Shown: piece after piece, positions 35,887 to 44,490 of the stretch
How the letters are laid out: each line of letters opens with the position of its first letter
Position numbering within the stretch: position 1 is the first letter of the stretch
Source of the DNA: Flammeovirgaceae bacterium UBA2371
Lineage (GTDB): Bacteria; Bacteroidota; Bacteroidia; Cytophagales; Cyclobacteriaceae
Length of the DNA: 64,000 nucleotides
Direction of reading: 5' to 3'
Assembly: GCA_002345965.1 (NCBI GenBank)
Contig: DDTF01000003.1
Span: 1-64,000, forward strand
Notes under the pieces: generated by a model
Seen by the model: only the letters and a program-made list of their open reading frames with translations
What the model was told of the DNA's origin: nothing
Database searches by the model: none
Program-made: the position numbers and the translations under genes

Positions 35887-37131
35887 ATGACAATTAAGGA
35901 TTCAGAAATACAAAGTATAAAACAAAGGTTTGGTATCATCGGACACTCCACGCTGCTCAACAATGCAGTGAGAGTTGCCATGCAAGTAGCACCCACTGAC
36001 ATGTCGGTTTTAATTACCGGGGAAAGTGGTAGTGGTAAGGAATCTTTTTCAAAAATTATTCATCACCTGAGTCCTAAAAAGCACGGACAATTCATCGCCA
36101 TTAACTGTGGATCTATTCCGGAAGGCACCATCGACTCAGAGCTTTTCGGGCATGAAAAAGGCTCATTTACAGGTGCACACGAAGCACGCAAGGGTTATTT
36201 TGAAGTAACCAATGGAGGAACCATTTTCCTGGATGAAATTGGTGAGATGCCCCTGGGTACGCAAGCCAGATTGCTTCGCGTTTTAGAAAACGGTGAATTT
36301 ATTAAAGTAGGTTCTTCCAAAGTACAGAAAACAGACGTGCGCGTGGTCGCTGCCACCAACGTCAACCTGATGAAAAACGTGGAAGAAGGAAAGTTTCGCG
36401 AAGACCTTTACTATCGATTGAGTACAGTACCCATCTACGTACCACCCCTTCGTGAGCGTGGCGAAGACATTGAGCTGCTATTCAGAAAATTTGCTTCGGA
36501 CTTTGCAGAGAAATACAAAGTAAAACCAATCACGCTCACCGATGAAGCAAAAAGTTTATTGCTAAAGTATCGCTTCCCTGGTAACATTCGTCAGCTTAAA
36601 AACCTGGTTGAACAAATTTCGGTTTTGTCACCTGAAGTCAAAGAAATTGATTACCATCAGCTTCAAAAATATTTACCTAAAGACTCTTTGCTACCTGCTT
36701 TGTACAAATCAGAGTCATCTGAAAATATATCAGAAAGAGACATCCTATACAAGGTACTGTTTGAGATGCGCAAGGATGTAAATGAATTAAAAAAAATCGT
36801 TCTCGAAAACGCAAACAACCCATCACAGGCAGCGCAAATTGTGAAAGAAAACTCAGAACTGTTTGAGGGAATTGAAGATGAGATAAAACCTACTTTGGAT
36901 GCGATAAGGGTGCTTAAACCTAACGATACCCCTACCATTGAGGAAGAAGAAGTACAAGACATCAGCCACATTACAGAAGACGATTCCCTTTCCATTGAAA
37001 AAAAGGAAAAGGAACTTATTGTAAAGGCGCTAAGAAAAAACAACAATAAGAGAAAATATGCGGCACAGGATTTGGGGATATCCGAGCGAACCCTCTATCG
37101 CAAAATAAAACAGTACGAACTTGAAGAGTAA
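35887..37131 (+). CDS. Sigma-54 interacting transcription activator without receiver domain
   Basis: AAA+ activator of about 414 residues. The AAA+ domain (about 15-245) contains Walker A GESGSGKES, the sigma-54 contact loop as GSFTGA (usual form GAFTGA), Walker B GGTIFLDEIGEM and the arginine finger region (FREDLYYRLSTVP). A long helical, acidic linker (about 265-375) separates it from the Fis-type helix-turn-helix (YAAQDLGISERTLYRKIKQY). With no sensory domain at the N-terminus, control must come through expression or partners. The ATG at 35887 is 5 bases after the miaB stop; the reading from 35842 overlaps miaB. This gene order after miaB is common in Cytophagales, so a link to envelope genes lptE and secG is likely. 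Confidence 0.9.
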   Translation: MTIKDSEIQSIKQRFGIIGHSTLLNNAVRVAMQVAPTDMSVLITGESGSGKESFSKIIHHLSPKKHGQFIAINCGSIPEGTIDSELFGHEKGSFTGAHEARKGYFEVTNGGTIFLDEIGEMPLGTQARLLRVLENGEFIKVGSSKVQKTDVRVVAATNVNLMKNVEEGKFREDLYYRLSTVPIYVPPLRERGEDIELLFRKFASDFAEKYKVKPITLTDEAKSLLLKYRFPGNIRQLKNLVEQISVLSPEVKEIDYHQLQKYLPKDSLLPALYKSESSENISERDILYKVLFEMRKDVNELKKIVLENANNPSQAAQIVKENSELFEGIEDEIKPTLDAIRVLKPNDTPTIEEEEVQDISHITEDDSLSIEKKEKELIVKALRKNNNKRKYAAQDLGISERTLYRKIKQYELEE

Positions 37132-37648
37132 AAACAGACTGACCGCCATTAACTTATTTGTGCTGTCCTGCCTCATGGTGAGTTGTGGCGTATATTCTTT
37201 TACCGGTGCTTCCACAGCTGCGGAAACAATTGTAGTGGCAGAATTTTACAATAACACAGATTTGGCGCCTGCCAACTTTGCCCAAACGTTTACCAACGAC
37301 ATGAAGGACTATTACCAGCGCAACTCAAGCCTGAGTGTAGTACAAGAAAATGGTCAGTTGAGGATTGAAGGCACTATTGTGGAATATGCCATCAGACCTA
37401 TAGCCCCTGTGGCCTCAGGAAACAACCAGTTGGCAGATGCAGCAGCACTTACACGTCTTACGATTGCCATCAAGGCCAGCTATGAGGATACACTTGAACC
37501 TAAAAATAGTTTCAAGGATAAAACCTTTTCATTTTATGCGGATTTTGATAATACACAAGACTTTACCAGCGTTCAGGAACAGTTGGAAAAAAAGATTATT
37601 GATCAGGTTTTGCTAGACATCTTCAACGCCACGGTTGCTAACTGGTAA
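37121..37648 (+). CDS. lptE: LptE-like LPS-assembly lipoprotein
   Basis: Lipoprotein of 175 residues that resembles the Bacteroidota LptE family, the partner that plugs the LptD barrel and helps place lipopolysaccharide in the outer membrane. The signal peptide ends in a lipobox LMVSCGVYSF (cysteine 22). The mature part shows the family pattern GVYSFTGAS, IVVAEFYNNTDLAP and QLRIEGTIVEYAIRP. The start is TTG at 37121, overlapping the end of the activator gene by 11 bases; no in-frame ATG precedes the signal peptide core. The gene is part of the miaB-to-secG run. Confidence 0.82.
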   Translation: MKSKNRLTAINLFVLSCLMVSCGVYSFTGASTAAETIVVAEFYNNTDLAPANFAQTFTNDMKDYYQRNSSLSVVQENGQLRIEGTIVEYAIRPIAPVASGNNQLADAAALTRLTIAIKASYEDTLEPKNSFKDKTFSFYADFDNTQDFTSVQEQLEKKIIDQVLLDIFNATVANW

Positions 37649-37753
37649 ATCGCTATTTTTCATCTACACTTACCCTCATCTATTGCTTGAAGATGTAAAT
37701 TGCAGTACATTTACCTTCACCCCTTTGCGAAAGTTTTGGAAAAAGACAAGTTC

Positions 37754-38716
37754 ATGTTTCTTCTCACCAACAGCTCCTCTCTCACTGCGGATGAAACTGC
37801 AGAATTGGGGTTGCTGCAAGATGAATTTCCTTATTCTCAAGTAATTCACAACCTGGTTGCCAGAGGGGCACATCTCAACAATCTTCCAACAAAGCAAGAG
37901 CAACTTACAAAGGCTGCCGTTTATGCCACAGATAGGTCGGCACTGAAAGCATTCATTACAGCTCCAGCTAGCGAGCGGAAGGCACAGCCAATCCAAAAAG
38001 CAGAGCCACCCCTTGAAGTAGCCAGGAAGCCCGTTGAAACGGTGGCGGATACACCCCAAGAAGTAAAACAAAAAACAATACCTCCCCCGTTGGAAAAGGC
38101 TGTTGAAAAAGAGAATGCTGGAGCACCTATTCCCGATTCTGATTTCAAACTGGAGCCATCCAAGTTGAGTGGCGATGCATTAATCGATGAGCTATTCCAA
38201 GACCTGGACAGACTTAAAAAACTCAAACACGATTTCGAAGTAGCGGCTGCAGATTTTGATAATTTAGATTACTCATCTGAGGTCACTCCCCCTTCCGACA
38301 CAAAAGAAATACCTTCCGAAAAGCCCGCAGAAAAGGAAGCCCCAGCAGCTGATGCAAAGCCTTCCAAAAAATCAAAACATGGAAATGAAGGCCTTATAGC
38401 AGAAATAAAAAGTACGAAGAAGAAGATAAAGCCCAGTGATCCAAGGCAAAAAGAACAGCTGGAAATCATTGATAAATTCATCAAGTCGAAGCCAAGTATT
38501 GGCAAAGCCAAAAGCTCAACACCTACCCCAGACGCACCTGACCTGACAGAAAGCAGCAGCATGTTCAGTGAAAACATCGTGTCAGAAACGCTGGTGGAGA
38601 TTTTGATTAAACAAGGTAAAAAAGAGAAAGCCGTAGAGGTTCTCCGGAAGTTGATTTGGAAGTTTCCCCAAAAAAAGGCTTACTTTGCGGCTCAAATTGA
38701 AGAATTGACGAATTAA
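37754..38716 (+). CDS. Hypothetical protein with TPR-like C-terminus
   Basis: Cytoplasmic-looking protein of about 320 residues with three parts. A helical N-terminal domain (about 1-85, FLLTNSSSLTADETAELGLL onward) is followed by a low-complexity Pro/Glu/Lys-rich middle (about 90-270). A short C-terminal segment with TPR character ends it (VSETLVEILIKQGKKEKAVE, then KFPQKKAYFAAQIEEL). No signal peptide is present. I prefer ATG 37754 to TTG 37700, which would add 18 residues. The protein sits between lptE and secG in many Bacteroidota; its role is not known to me. Confidence 0.7.
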   Translation: MFLLTNSSSLTADETAELGLLQDEFPYSQVIHNLVARGAHLNNLPTKQEQLTKAAVYATDRSALKAFITAPASERKAQPIQKAEPPLEVARKPVETVADTPQEVKQKTIPPPLEKAVEKENAGAPIPDSDFKLEPSKLSGDALIDELFQDLDRLKKLKHDFEVAAADFDNLDYSSEVTPPSDTKEIPSEKPAEKEAPAADAKPSKKSKHGNEGLIAEIKSTKKKIKPSDPRQKEQLEIIDKFIKSKPSIGKAKSSTPTPDAPDLTESSSMFSENIVSETLVEILIKQGKKEKAVEVLRKLIWKFPQKKAYFAAQIEELTN

Positions 38717-38719
38717 GAC

Positions 38720-39055
38720 ATGTATACATTATTTATCAGCCTAGTTATCATTTCAGCCATACTTCTTGTATTGGTTGTATTAGCACAGAATTCTAAAGGT
38801 GGCGGTCTTTCCAGCCAATTTGGTGGATCAGGAGCCAGCAATCTTATTGGTGTTAAGAAGACAGGCGATCTTCTGGAGCGCCTTACATGGGGGTTTGCAA
38901 TCGCCATCATGGTTTTTTCATTGGCTACCAACTTTACAACACCCTCTTTCAACCAGTCTGATGAAATTTTGGACCGTGCTAAAGAACAGCAAACAGCTCC
39001 GGGCTTGGATCTGAACAGGATCACTCCTGCTACGCCTGCTGACAGCACCAACTAA
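38720..39055 (+). CDS. secG: Preprotein translocase subunit SecG
   Basis: Small SecYEG channel subunit that aids protein export across the inner membrane. Two membrane helices are visible at about 3-23 (TLFISLVIISAILLVLVVLA) and 53-72 (LTWGFAIAIMVFSLATNF). Between them is the typical loop QNSKGGGLSSQFGGSG. The 111-residue length includes a polar tail that is common in Bacteroidota. It starts 3 bases after the preceding gene and is followed by a strong terminator, so it closes the miaB run. Confidence 0.95.
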   Translation: MYTLFISLVIISAILLVLVVLAQNSKGGGLSSQFGGSGASNLIGVKKTGDLLERLTWGFAIAIMVFSLATNFTTPSFNQSDEILDRAKEQQTAPGLDLNRITPATPADSTN

Positions 39056-39072
39056 GAGAAAAAAGCTTAAGT

Positions 39073-39099
39073 AAAAAGGCCTCCTTGAGAGGCCTTTTT
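39073..39099 (+). terminator. Rho-independent terminator after secG
   Basis: Perfect 11-base stem AAAAAGGCCTC / GAGGCCTTTTT with loop CTTGA, followed by T residues. It lies between the stops of secG and the minus-strand gene at 39100 and can serve both directions. Confidence 0.9.
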
Positions 39100-39813
39100 T
39101 TATGCTGCTTTGGAAACCTGCTTCACCAGCATTCGCTTAGCTACTGGCATCAGCGTAGGTGAAAATGGAAACTTAAGCTTTGACAAAATCAAAAATGTGG
39201 CAGGATTGGGTAAATCCTGAAATTGTCGGATAAGGTCCAGCTTCATTTTTTCATAGCTGTTGCTGAGGGTTCTCTTTTGCTTAAAAACATAATTCAGGCT
39301 GATTCCTTTGTACTGATCACTGCTATTGCCAAAAATGGTGGTGTGGTACCTATAAATTTTTGTCTCCGATTCAGGTGGCTGTGTTATAAACAAGTACCCT
39401 TCATTGACTGCCAATGACGACACCCCTATTGGCTCTATCTCACATTTTGATTCTACATATTCATAAATGACAGAGCCTTCTTCCAGGTGTGTTTTTAACA
39501 TGGGCAATGCAAAGTCGATTATGGATTCTATCTCTCGCATAATGGCATCATCTTCCATGATCGTTCTGTAATTAAGCTCCAGGTTCTTAATGTCTTCTGA
39601 AGATAATTCCTTGGGAAAGGCATCGTAGATCATGGTTTTGTTGGCCTGAATTGCCTGCAAATTGCGGTAGTGATAAACCAAATCCGATAAAAACGGGTAT
39701 AGCTCTACCCTATGAAACGATTCCTTGACATTTTTCAGGTATGCCAATAGAATGTACTTCTTGTACTCAAAATCTATGAGTCCTTCCGTCAACCAGTTTT
39801 CCTTGAGTTTCAT
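39100..39813 (-). CDS. Conserved hypothetical protein (237 aa)
   Basis: I do not recognise a named family. The protein has no signal peptide or membrane helix. It begins MKLKENWLTEGLIDFEYKKY, has a helical first half with several tyrosines and a basic C-terminus (LMPVAKRMLVKQVSKAA). The segment around KTHLEEGSVIYEYVE and CEIEPIGVSSL suggests a mixed alpha/beta fold. It is monocistronic, sharing the terminator with secG, and divergent from groES across 223 bases. Probably conserved among Cytophagales; function unknown. Confidence 0.7.
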   Translation of the reverse strand: MKLKENWLTEGLIDFEYKKYILLAYLKNVKESFHRVELYPFLSDLVYHYRNLQAIQANKTMIYDAFPKELSSEDIKNLELNYRTIMEDDAIMREIESIIDFALPMLKTHLEEGSVIYEYVESKCEIEPIGVSSLAVNEGYLFITQPPESETKIYRYHTTIFGNSSDQYKGISLNYVFKQKRTLSNSYEKMKLDLIRQFQDLPNPATFLILSKLKFPFSPTLMPVAKRMLVKQVSKAA

Positions 39814-40007
39814 ATGAATGCATTTATGTCCACACTATAATACAAAAAACCATCAAAATATGACAATCTGCCACTTTGTTAAGCCATGGTCATGACAGGT
39901 TTATGATGTTTTTGCAGAATTAGACACCCTACCCTGCTAAACTGTCTGAAAAACCACCCTATTCATAAAATGGCATAAAAATGGACAGTAGCGCCTATGT
40001 TAAACTT

Positions 40008-40015
40008 TAACTTTC
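40008..40015 (+). promoter_or_regulatory. Probable -7 element of the groES-groEL promoter
   Basis: TAACTTTC matches TAnnTTTG at all but the last position and is 21 bases before the groES ATG, the same spacing as the exact elements elsewhere. No CIRCE repeat is present upstream. Confidence 0.35.
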
Positions 40016-40036
40016 AAATAAAAATTGCAAATCCAT

Positions 40037-40315
40037 ATGGCAAAAATCAACTTTAAACCAAACGAGGATAGGGTGCTTGTAGAAGCAGCCGAAGCTGAAA
40101 CCAAAACCTCCTCAGGAATTATCATTCCAGATACAGCTAAAGAAAAACCTCAAAAGGGTAAAGTAATTGCGGTTGGTGATGGCGTGAAAGACAAGCCTGT
40201 AACCGTAAAAGTTGGAGACAACGTTTTGTATGGCAAGTACGCTGGTACTGAGATCAACATTGATGGGAAAGAATACCTCATCATGCGCAACTCTGACATT
40301 TTTGGAATTATTTAA
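40037..40315 (+). CDS. groES: Co-chaperonin GroES
   Basis: Ten-kDa heptameric lid of the GroEL chaperonin. The sequence begins MAKINFKPNEDRVLVEAAEA, has the mobile loop region ETKTSSGIIIPDTAKEKP and the classic PQKGKVIAVGDG turn. The length, 92 residues, is standard. The ATG at 40037 fits; the TTG at 40025 adds four residues without support. groEL follows after 22 bases, so the two are one operon. The upstream 220 bases contain a weak -7 element but no HrcA (CIRCE) operator. Confidence 0.97.
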   Translation: MAKINFKPNEDRVLVEAAEAETKTSSGIIIPDTAKEKPQKGKVIAVGDGVKDKPVTVKVGDNVLYGKYAGTEINIDGKEYLIMRNSDIFGII

Positions 40316-40337
40316 CTAACCACAAACATTTAGAATT

Positions 40338-41975
40338 ATGGCTAAAGAAATCACATTTGATACCTCTGCGAGGGATAAAATAAAGAAAGGTGTAGACAAA
40401 CTGGCGAATGCAGTTAAGGTAACACTTGGACCAAAAGGAAGAAACGTAATCCTTGATAAAAAATTCGGTGCTCCTACCGTAACCAAAGACGGAGTGTCTG
40501 TTGCGAAGGATATCGAATTGAAAGATGCTATCGAAAACATGGGTGCACAACTTGTGAAAGAAGTAGCTTCTAAAACTGCTGATGCTGCTGGTGACGGAAC
40601 TACTACTGCAACAGTACTTACTCAATCTATCTTCAACCACGGAATTAAGAACGTGGCCGCAGGTGCCAACCCTATGGACCTTAAGCGTGGTATCGACAAG
40701 GCAGTAATTGCTGTTGTTGAAAACCTGAAGAAGCAAAGCAAGAAAATAAAAGACTCATACGAAATCGCTCAGGTTGCTACTATCTCCTCCAACAGTGATG
40801 AAACCATTGGTAAGATGATTGCCGATGCAATGGACAAAGTTGGTAAAGATGGTGTAATCACCGTTGAAGAAGCAAAAGGAACTGAAACCGAGGTAAAAAC
40901 TGTAGAAGGTATGCAGTTCGACCGCGGATACCTTTCTCCTTACTTTGTAACCAATACAGAGAAAATGGAGGCCGAATTGGAGAGCCCTTACATCCTGATC
41001 TACGACAAGAAGATCAGCGCCATGAAGGAGTTGCTTCCTATCCTTGAGCAAAGTGCACAAACAGGTAAGCCATTGTTGATCATCTCTGAAGAAGTTGAAG
41101 GCGAAGCTTTGGCAACATTGGTTGTGAACAAGATTCGTGGTTCACTCAAAGTAGCTGCTGTAAAAGCTCCTGGCTTTGGTGACAGAAGAAAAGCTATGTT
41201 GGAAGACATCGCAGTATTGACAGGTGGTCAGGTGATCTCTGAAGAGCAAGGTTTCAAATTGGAAAACGCTACTTTGGACATGCTGGGCCGTGCCGAGAAA
41301 ATCAATATTGATAAAGACAACACAACTATCGTGAATGGTGCTGGTAAAAAAGCGGACATTCAGGCTCGTGTTGGTCAGATCAAAGCTCAGATAGAAACAA
41401 CTACTTCCGATTACGATAAAGAAAAACTACAAGAGCGTTTGGCAAAACTTTCTGGTGGAGTAGCCATCCTTTACGTAGGTGCTGCTACTGAAGTGGAGAT
41501 GAAAGAGAAGAAAGATCGCGTAGATGATGCATTGCACGCTACAAGAGCTGCCGTTCAGGAAGGTATCGTTCCAGGAGGTGGAGTTGCCTACATCAGAGCC
41601 ATTGAGGCTTTGAAAAACATCGAGACACTTGGACTTCTCAATGAAGACCAGGAAACAGGTGTTAACATTGTAAGGCTTGCCCTTGAGTCTCCTTTGAGAA
41701 CCATTGCAGAGAATGCCGGTCAGGAAGGCTCCGTGATCGTGAACAAAGTGCGCGATGGCAAGAAAGACTTCGGATACAACGCCCGTGATAACAAATTCGA
41801 GACCTTCTTTGAAGCAGGTATTATCGATCCAACTAAGGTGACACGCCTTGCACTGGAGAATGCAGCTTCAATTGCAGGTTTACTTTTGACTACAGAAGCA
41901 GTTGTTTCTGAAATAGCAGAAGATAAAGAGCCAATGCCTCAGATGCCAGGTGGCGGAATGGGCGGAATGATGTAA
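40338..41975 (+). CDS. groEL: Chaperonin GroEL
   Basis: Sixty-kDa ATP-dependent folding chamber. The N-terminal equatorial segment (VKVTLGPKGRNVILDKKFG), the nucleotide-binding GDGTTTATVL motif (about 85-94), the apical domain and the GGG motif VPGGGVAYIRAIEAL are all present. The C-terminus is the Gly/Met-rich tail PGGGMGGMM. The 545-residue length and very regular codon use indicate a highly expressed gene. It is followed by a long terminator. Confidence 0.99.
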   Translation: MAKEITFDTSARDKIKKGVDKLANAVKVTLGPKGRNVILDKKFGAPTVTKDGVSVAKDIELKDAIENMGAQLVKEVASKTADAAGDGTTTATVLTQSIFNHGIKNVAAGANPMDLKRGIDKAVIAVVENLKKQSKKIKDSYEIAQVATISSNSDETIGKMIADAMDKVGKDGVITVEEAKGTETEVKTVEGMQFDRGYLSPYFVTNTEKMEAELESPYILIYDKKISAMKELLPILEQSAQTGKPLLIISEEVEGEALATLVVNKIRGSLKVAAVKAPGFGDRRKAMLEDIAVLTGGQVISEEQGFKLENATLDMLGRAEKINIDKDNTTIVNGAGKKADIQARVGQIKAQIETTTSDYDKEKLQERLAKLSGGVAILYVGAATEVEMKEKKDRVDDALHATRAAVQEGIVPGGGVAYIRAIEALKNIETLGLLNEDQETGVNIVRLALESPLRTIAENAGQEGSVIVNKVRDGKKDFGYNARDNKFETFFEAGIIDPTKVTRLALENAASIAGLLLTTEAVVSEIAEDKEPMPQMPGGGMGGMM

Positions 41976-41992
41976 TTCAATCCCTATAAATC

Positions 41993-42026
41993 AAAAAAGG
42001 CTTCATTTTACGATGAAGCCTTTTTT
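41993..42026 (+). terminator. Rho-independent terminator after groEL
   Basis: Perfect 14-base stem AAAAAAGGCTTCAT / ATGAAGCCTTTTTT with loop TTTACG, 18 bases after the stop. Confidence 0.95.
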
Positions 42027-42058
42027 GTTTAATTTTAGGCTTAATCTTAATTTAGATC

Positions 42059-42439
42059 ATGGTAATCCATAATACTTTTGCCGACTTCGTAATGTTTCTT
42101 TACATCCACATGGCTCATGCTGACGGTGAGTACCATGCATCTGAAGAAGAAGCGATTTTGAATAAGGTCCCGAAGTTATATCCAAACGAGGGAGATCCTA
42201 AATCAAAATTAAAGTCGGCCATGGCCGAGTATAAAAAAGTAAAGCCTGCTGATCTTAAAAACCTGATTCACGACACCTTCTTGCATTTCGATCACATCAA
42301 GTTTTCTCAGAAATACAAAGTGTATACCGATATGTTTGACATCGTACACGCTGATGGCAAAGTGCATGAAGCCGAAGAGCGTGCACTGAAAGAACTGAAG
42401 GAAATTATAGAAATGGGTTCAGAAGCTGGTAAACACTAA
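42059..42439 (+). CDS. TerB-like domain protein
   Basis: Small helical protein of 126 residues. Two motif copies typical of TerB-like domains are visible, MAHADGEYHASEEEAIL (about 18-34) and VHADGKVHEAEERALKEL (about 97-114), each with the A-D-G-x-x-x-x-x-E metal-binding pattern. TerB-like proteins bind divalent metals and are linked to stress responses; the role of this one is unknown. It is cytoplasmic, lies after the groEL terminator and converges with the OPT transporter gene. Confidence 0.8.
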   Translation: MVIHNTFADFVMFLYIHMAHADGEYHASEEEAILNKVPKLYPNEGDPKSKLKSAMAEYKKVKPADLKNLIHDTFLHFDHIKFSQKYKVYTDMFDIVHADGKVHEAEERALKELKEIIEMGSEAGKH

Positions 42440-42448
42440 CCCCACCCA

Positions 42449-44398
42449 CTAGTCTATCTTGGCCTTGGCAAAGCGGAATACAATGTAAGCCAACAAGGCA
42501 AACATAAGTATCGCTATTAAATCCCCTCCTTCAGGAATAACGCTATGCACCGCCTGATGGATCACAGCTATTACTGATTGGGGACCTTCACTTGTGGTTA
42601 CATTGGTACCCAACAACACGGCAACTAAAATACCCGTAAGCGACCCACCCGCAATTAGTCCTGAACTAAACAATGCGCCAGAACCCACTTCTGATTCATC
42701 CTCTTTTCTTTGGGTAACTTTGTCAGCGATTACCTTTATCATTCCTCCTGCAAATATGGGAGCAGTTGTAGAAAGTGGAAGATACGCTCCTACTGCAAAT
42801 GCAAGTGAACTCACCCCACATAACTCTACCACAGCAGAGAGGCCCATACCCGTTATTACAAGCCCCCAGGGTAAGTTCTGACTTAACAATCCTTTAATCA
42901 CCGTAGCCATTAAAGTGGCTTGTGGCGCAGGCAATGGATTAGGATGTGCTTCCGTTACAGCCCCGATGCCAAGGGTATCATTTAAAAGAAGTAAAGTAAA
43001 ACCTATTGCCACTGTAGAAACCAATACTCCAATCAATAATCCCAACTGTTGCTTGGCAGGAGTTGCTCCTACTAAATAACCTGTCTTAAGGTCCTGTGAA
43101 GTAGCTCCGGCATTGGCAGCAGCTATACAAACGATTGAACCCACCACCAGGGCTATGGGCTGGTAGTAGTCTCCTGTCCATCCTATTCCAATAAAAATTA
43201 AACTGGTGGCCATCAGCGTGGCAATGGTCATTCCGGATACGGGACTGGATGAAGATCCTATTAGCCCCACGATCCGTGACGCTACTGTCACAAAGAAAAA
43301 TCCAAAGACCACAATCATGATCGCTGACAAAAAGTTAGTGGGAATGTTGGGCAGCACCGACATAAGGAGGACAAGGCCAACAGAACCAATGACTACATAG
43401 ATCAATGGAAAGTCTTTTTCAGTTCTTAGTTTTTCAGTAGGTTCATTAGCCTCCTTTGTTCGCAGGTCTTTAAAGGAATCCCTAAATGCACTTGCTATCG
43501 TTGGCAGCGTTTTGATCAGTGTGATAATTCCACCAAAAGTAACAGCACCAGCTCCAATGTAACGGATGTATTTGCTCCATATCTGGCTAGGCGACATCTC
43601 TGAAATCAGCATGCTAGTTTCCGGAGCCATAGGTACCGTAAGCTGATCTCCAATTAAGGTTATCAATGGAATCAATACCAACCAGGATAACACACCACCT
43701 GCCACCATTATACCTGAAATGCGCGGTCCGATGATATATCCAACCCCTAATAATTCCGGAGTAATCTCTGCATTGATGGTACCATTGGGTAAAGCCGATT
43801 TCCTGCCAAATACATATTGAGGTACGTCTTTCCACAGGCCAGCAATGGACATAAGACCTTTGTATAAAAAGGCAATACCCAATCCGAGAAATACATTTCT
43901 GGCCAACTTCCCTCCTTTTTCTCCGGCCATCAACACATCCGCACATGCAGTTCCTTCGGGGTAAGGCAGGTTGTCATGCTCTTTTACAATCAAGGACCTT
44001 CTAAGCGGTACCATAAAAAGTACTCCCAAGACGCCACCTACCAGTGCCAGAACAAATATTTGAAAGTATTTAAAGTAGGCTTCTCCACCCGATAAAAACA
44101 GCAAAGCAGGTACAGTAAATACAACTCCCGCAGCTACTGATTCTCCCGCTGAACCTATGGTCTGAACAATGTTATTTTCAAGTATAGTAGCATTGCCTAA
44201 CTTTTTAAAAATAGATATGGCCAATACTGCAATGGGGATTGAGGCACTGACTGTAAGCCCTACTTTGAGCCCAAGGTATACAGTTGCCGCACCAAAGATA
44301 ATCCCAAAGATGGAACCCAGAATGACAGCCTTTAAGGTAAACTCCGGAATAAAATCCTGAGCAGAAACGTAGGGTTTGAAGGACTTATTTTTTTCCAT
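42449..44398 (-). CDS. OPT-family oligopeptide transporter
   Basis: Inner-membrane transporter of 649 residues with about 15 hydrophobic segments. The N-terminal region (FTLKAVILGSIFGIIFGAAT, then GLKVGLTVSASIP) and the segment NIVQTIGSAGESVAAGVVF are hallmarks of the oligopeptide transporter family. NLPYPEGTACADVL is another. Substrates in bacteria are poorly known and could be short peptides or metal chelates. The gene is monocistronic and divergent from the sodium:solute symporter gene 92 bases away. Confidence 0.92.
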   Translation of the reverse strand: MEKNKSFKPYVSAQDFIPEFTLKAVILGSIFGIIFGAATVYLGLKVGLTVSASIPIAVLAISIFKKLGNATILENNIVQTIGSAGESVAAGVVFTVPALLFLSGGEAYFKYFQIFVLALVGGVLGVLFMVPLRRSLIVKEHDNLPYPEGTACADVLMAGEKGGKLARNVFLGLGIAFLYKGLMSIAGLWKDVPQYVFGRKSALPNGTINAEITPELLGVGYIIGPRISGIMVAGGVLSWLVLIPLITLIGDQLTVPMAPETSMLISEMSPSQIWSKYIRYIGAGAVTFGGIITLIKTLPTIASAFRDSFKDLRTKEANEPTEKLRTEKDFPLIYVVIGSVGLVLLMSVLPNIPTNFLSAIMIVVFGFFFVTVASRIVGLIGSSSSPVSGMTIATLMATSLIFIGIGWTGDYYQPIALVVGSIVCIAAANAGATSQDLKTGYLVGATPAKQQLGLLIGVLVSTVAIGFTLLLLNDTLGIGAVTEAHPNPLPAPQATLMATVIKGLLSQNLPWGLVITGMGLSAVVELCGVSSLAFAVGAYLPLSTTAPIFAGGMIKVIADKVTQRKEDESEVGSGALFSSGLIAGGSLTGILVAVLLGTNVTTSEGPQSVIAVIHQAVHSVIPEGGDLIAILMFALLAYIVFRFAKAKID

Positions 44399-44459
44399 AG
44401 CATTAATTCATTATGTCATGCAAGGTTGAGTACAGAGATGATCAGTAAACAATTTTTGT

Positions 44460-44467
44460 TACTTTTA
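44460..44467 (+). promoter_or_regulatory. Probable -7 element before the symporter gene
   Basis: TACTTTTA matches TAnnTTTG except at the last base and lies 23 bases before the ATG at 44491. Confidence 0.3.
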
Positions 44468-44490
44468 ACAGTTCGCCCTAATACAATTAT

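Noticed and set aside
39814..40036. CIRCE (HrcA) operator before groES
   Set aside because: No TTAGCACTC / GAGTGCTAA pair could be found; only scattered short pieces such as CTGCCA and TGACAG.
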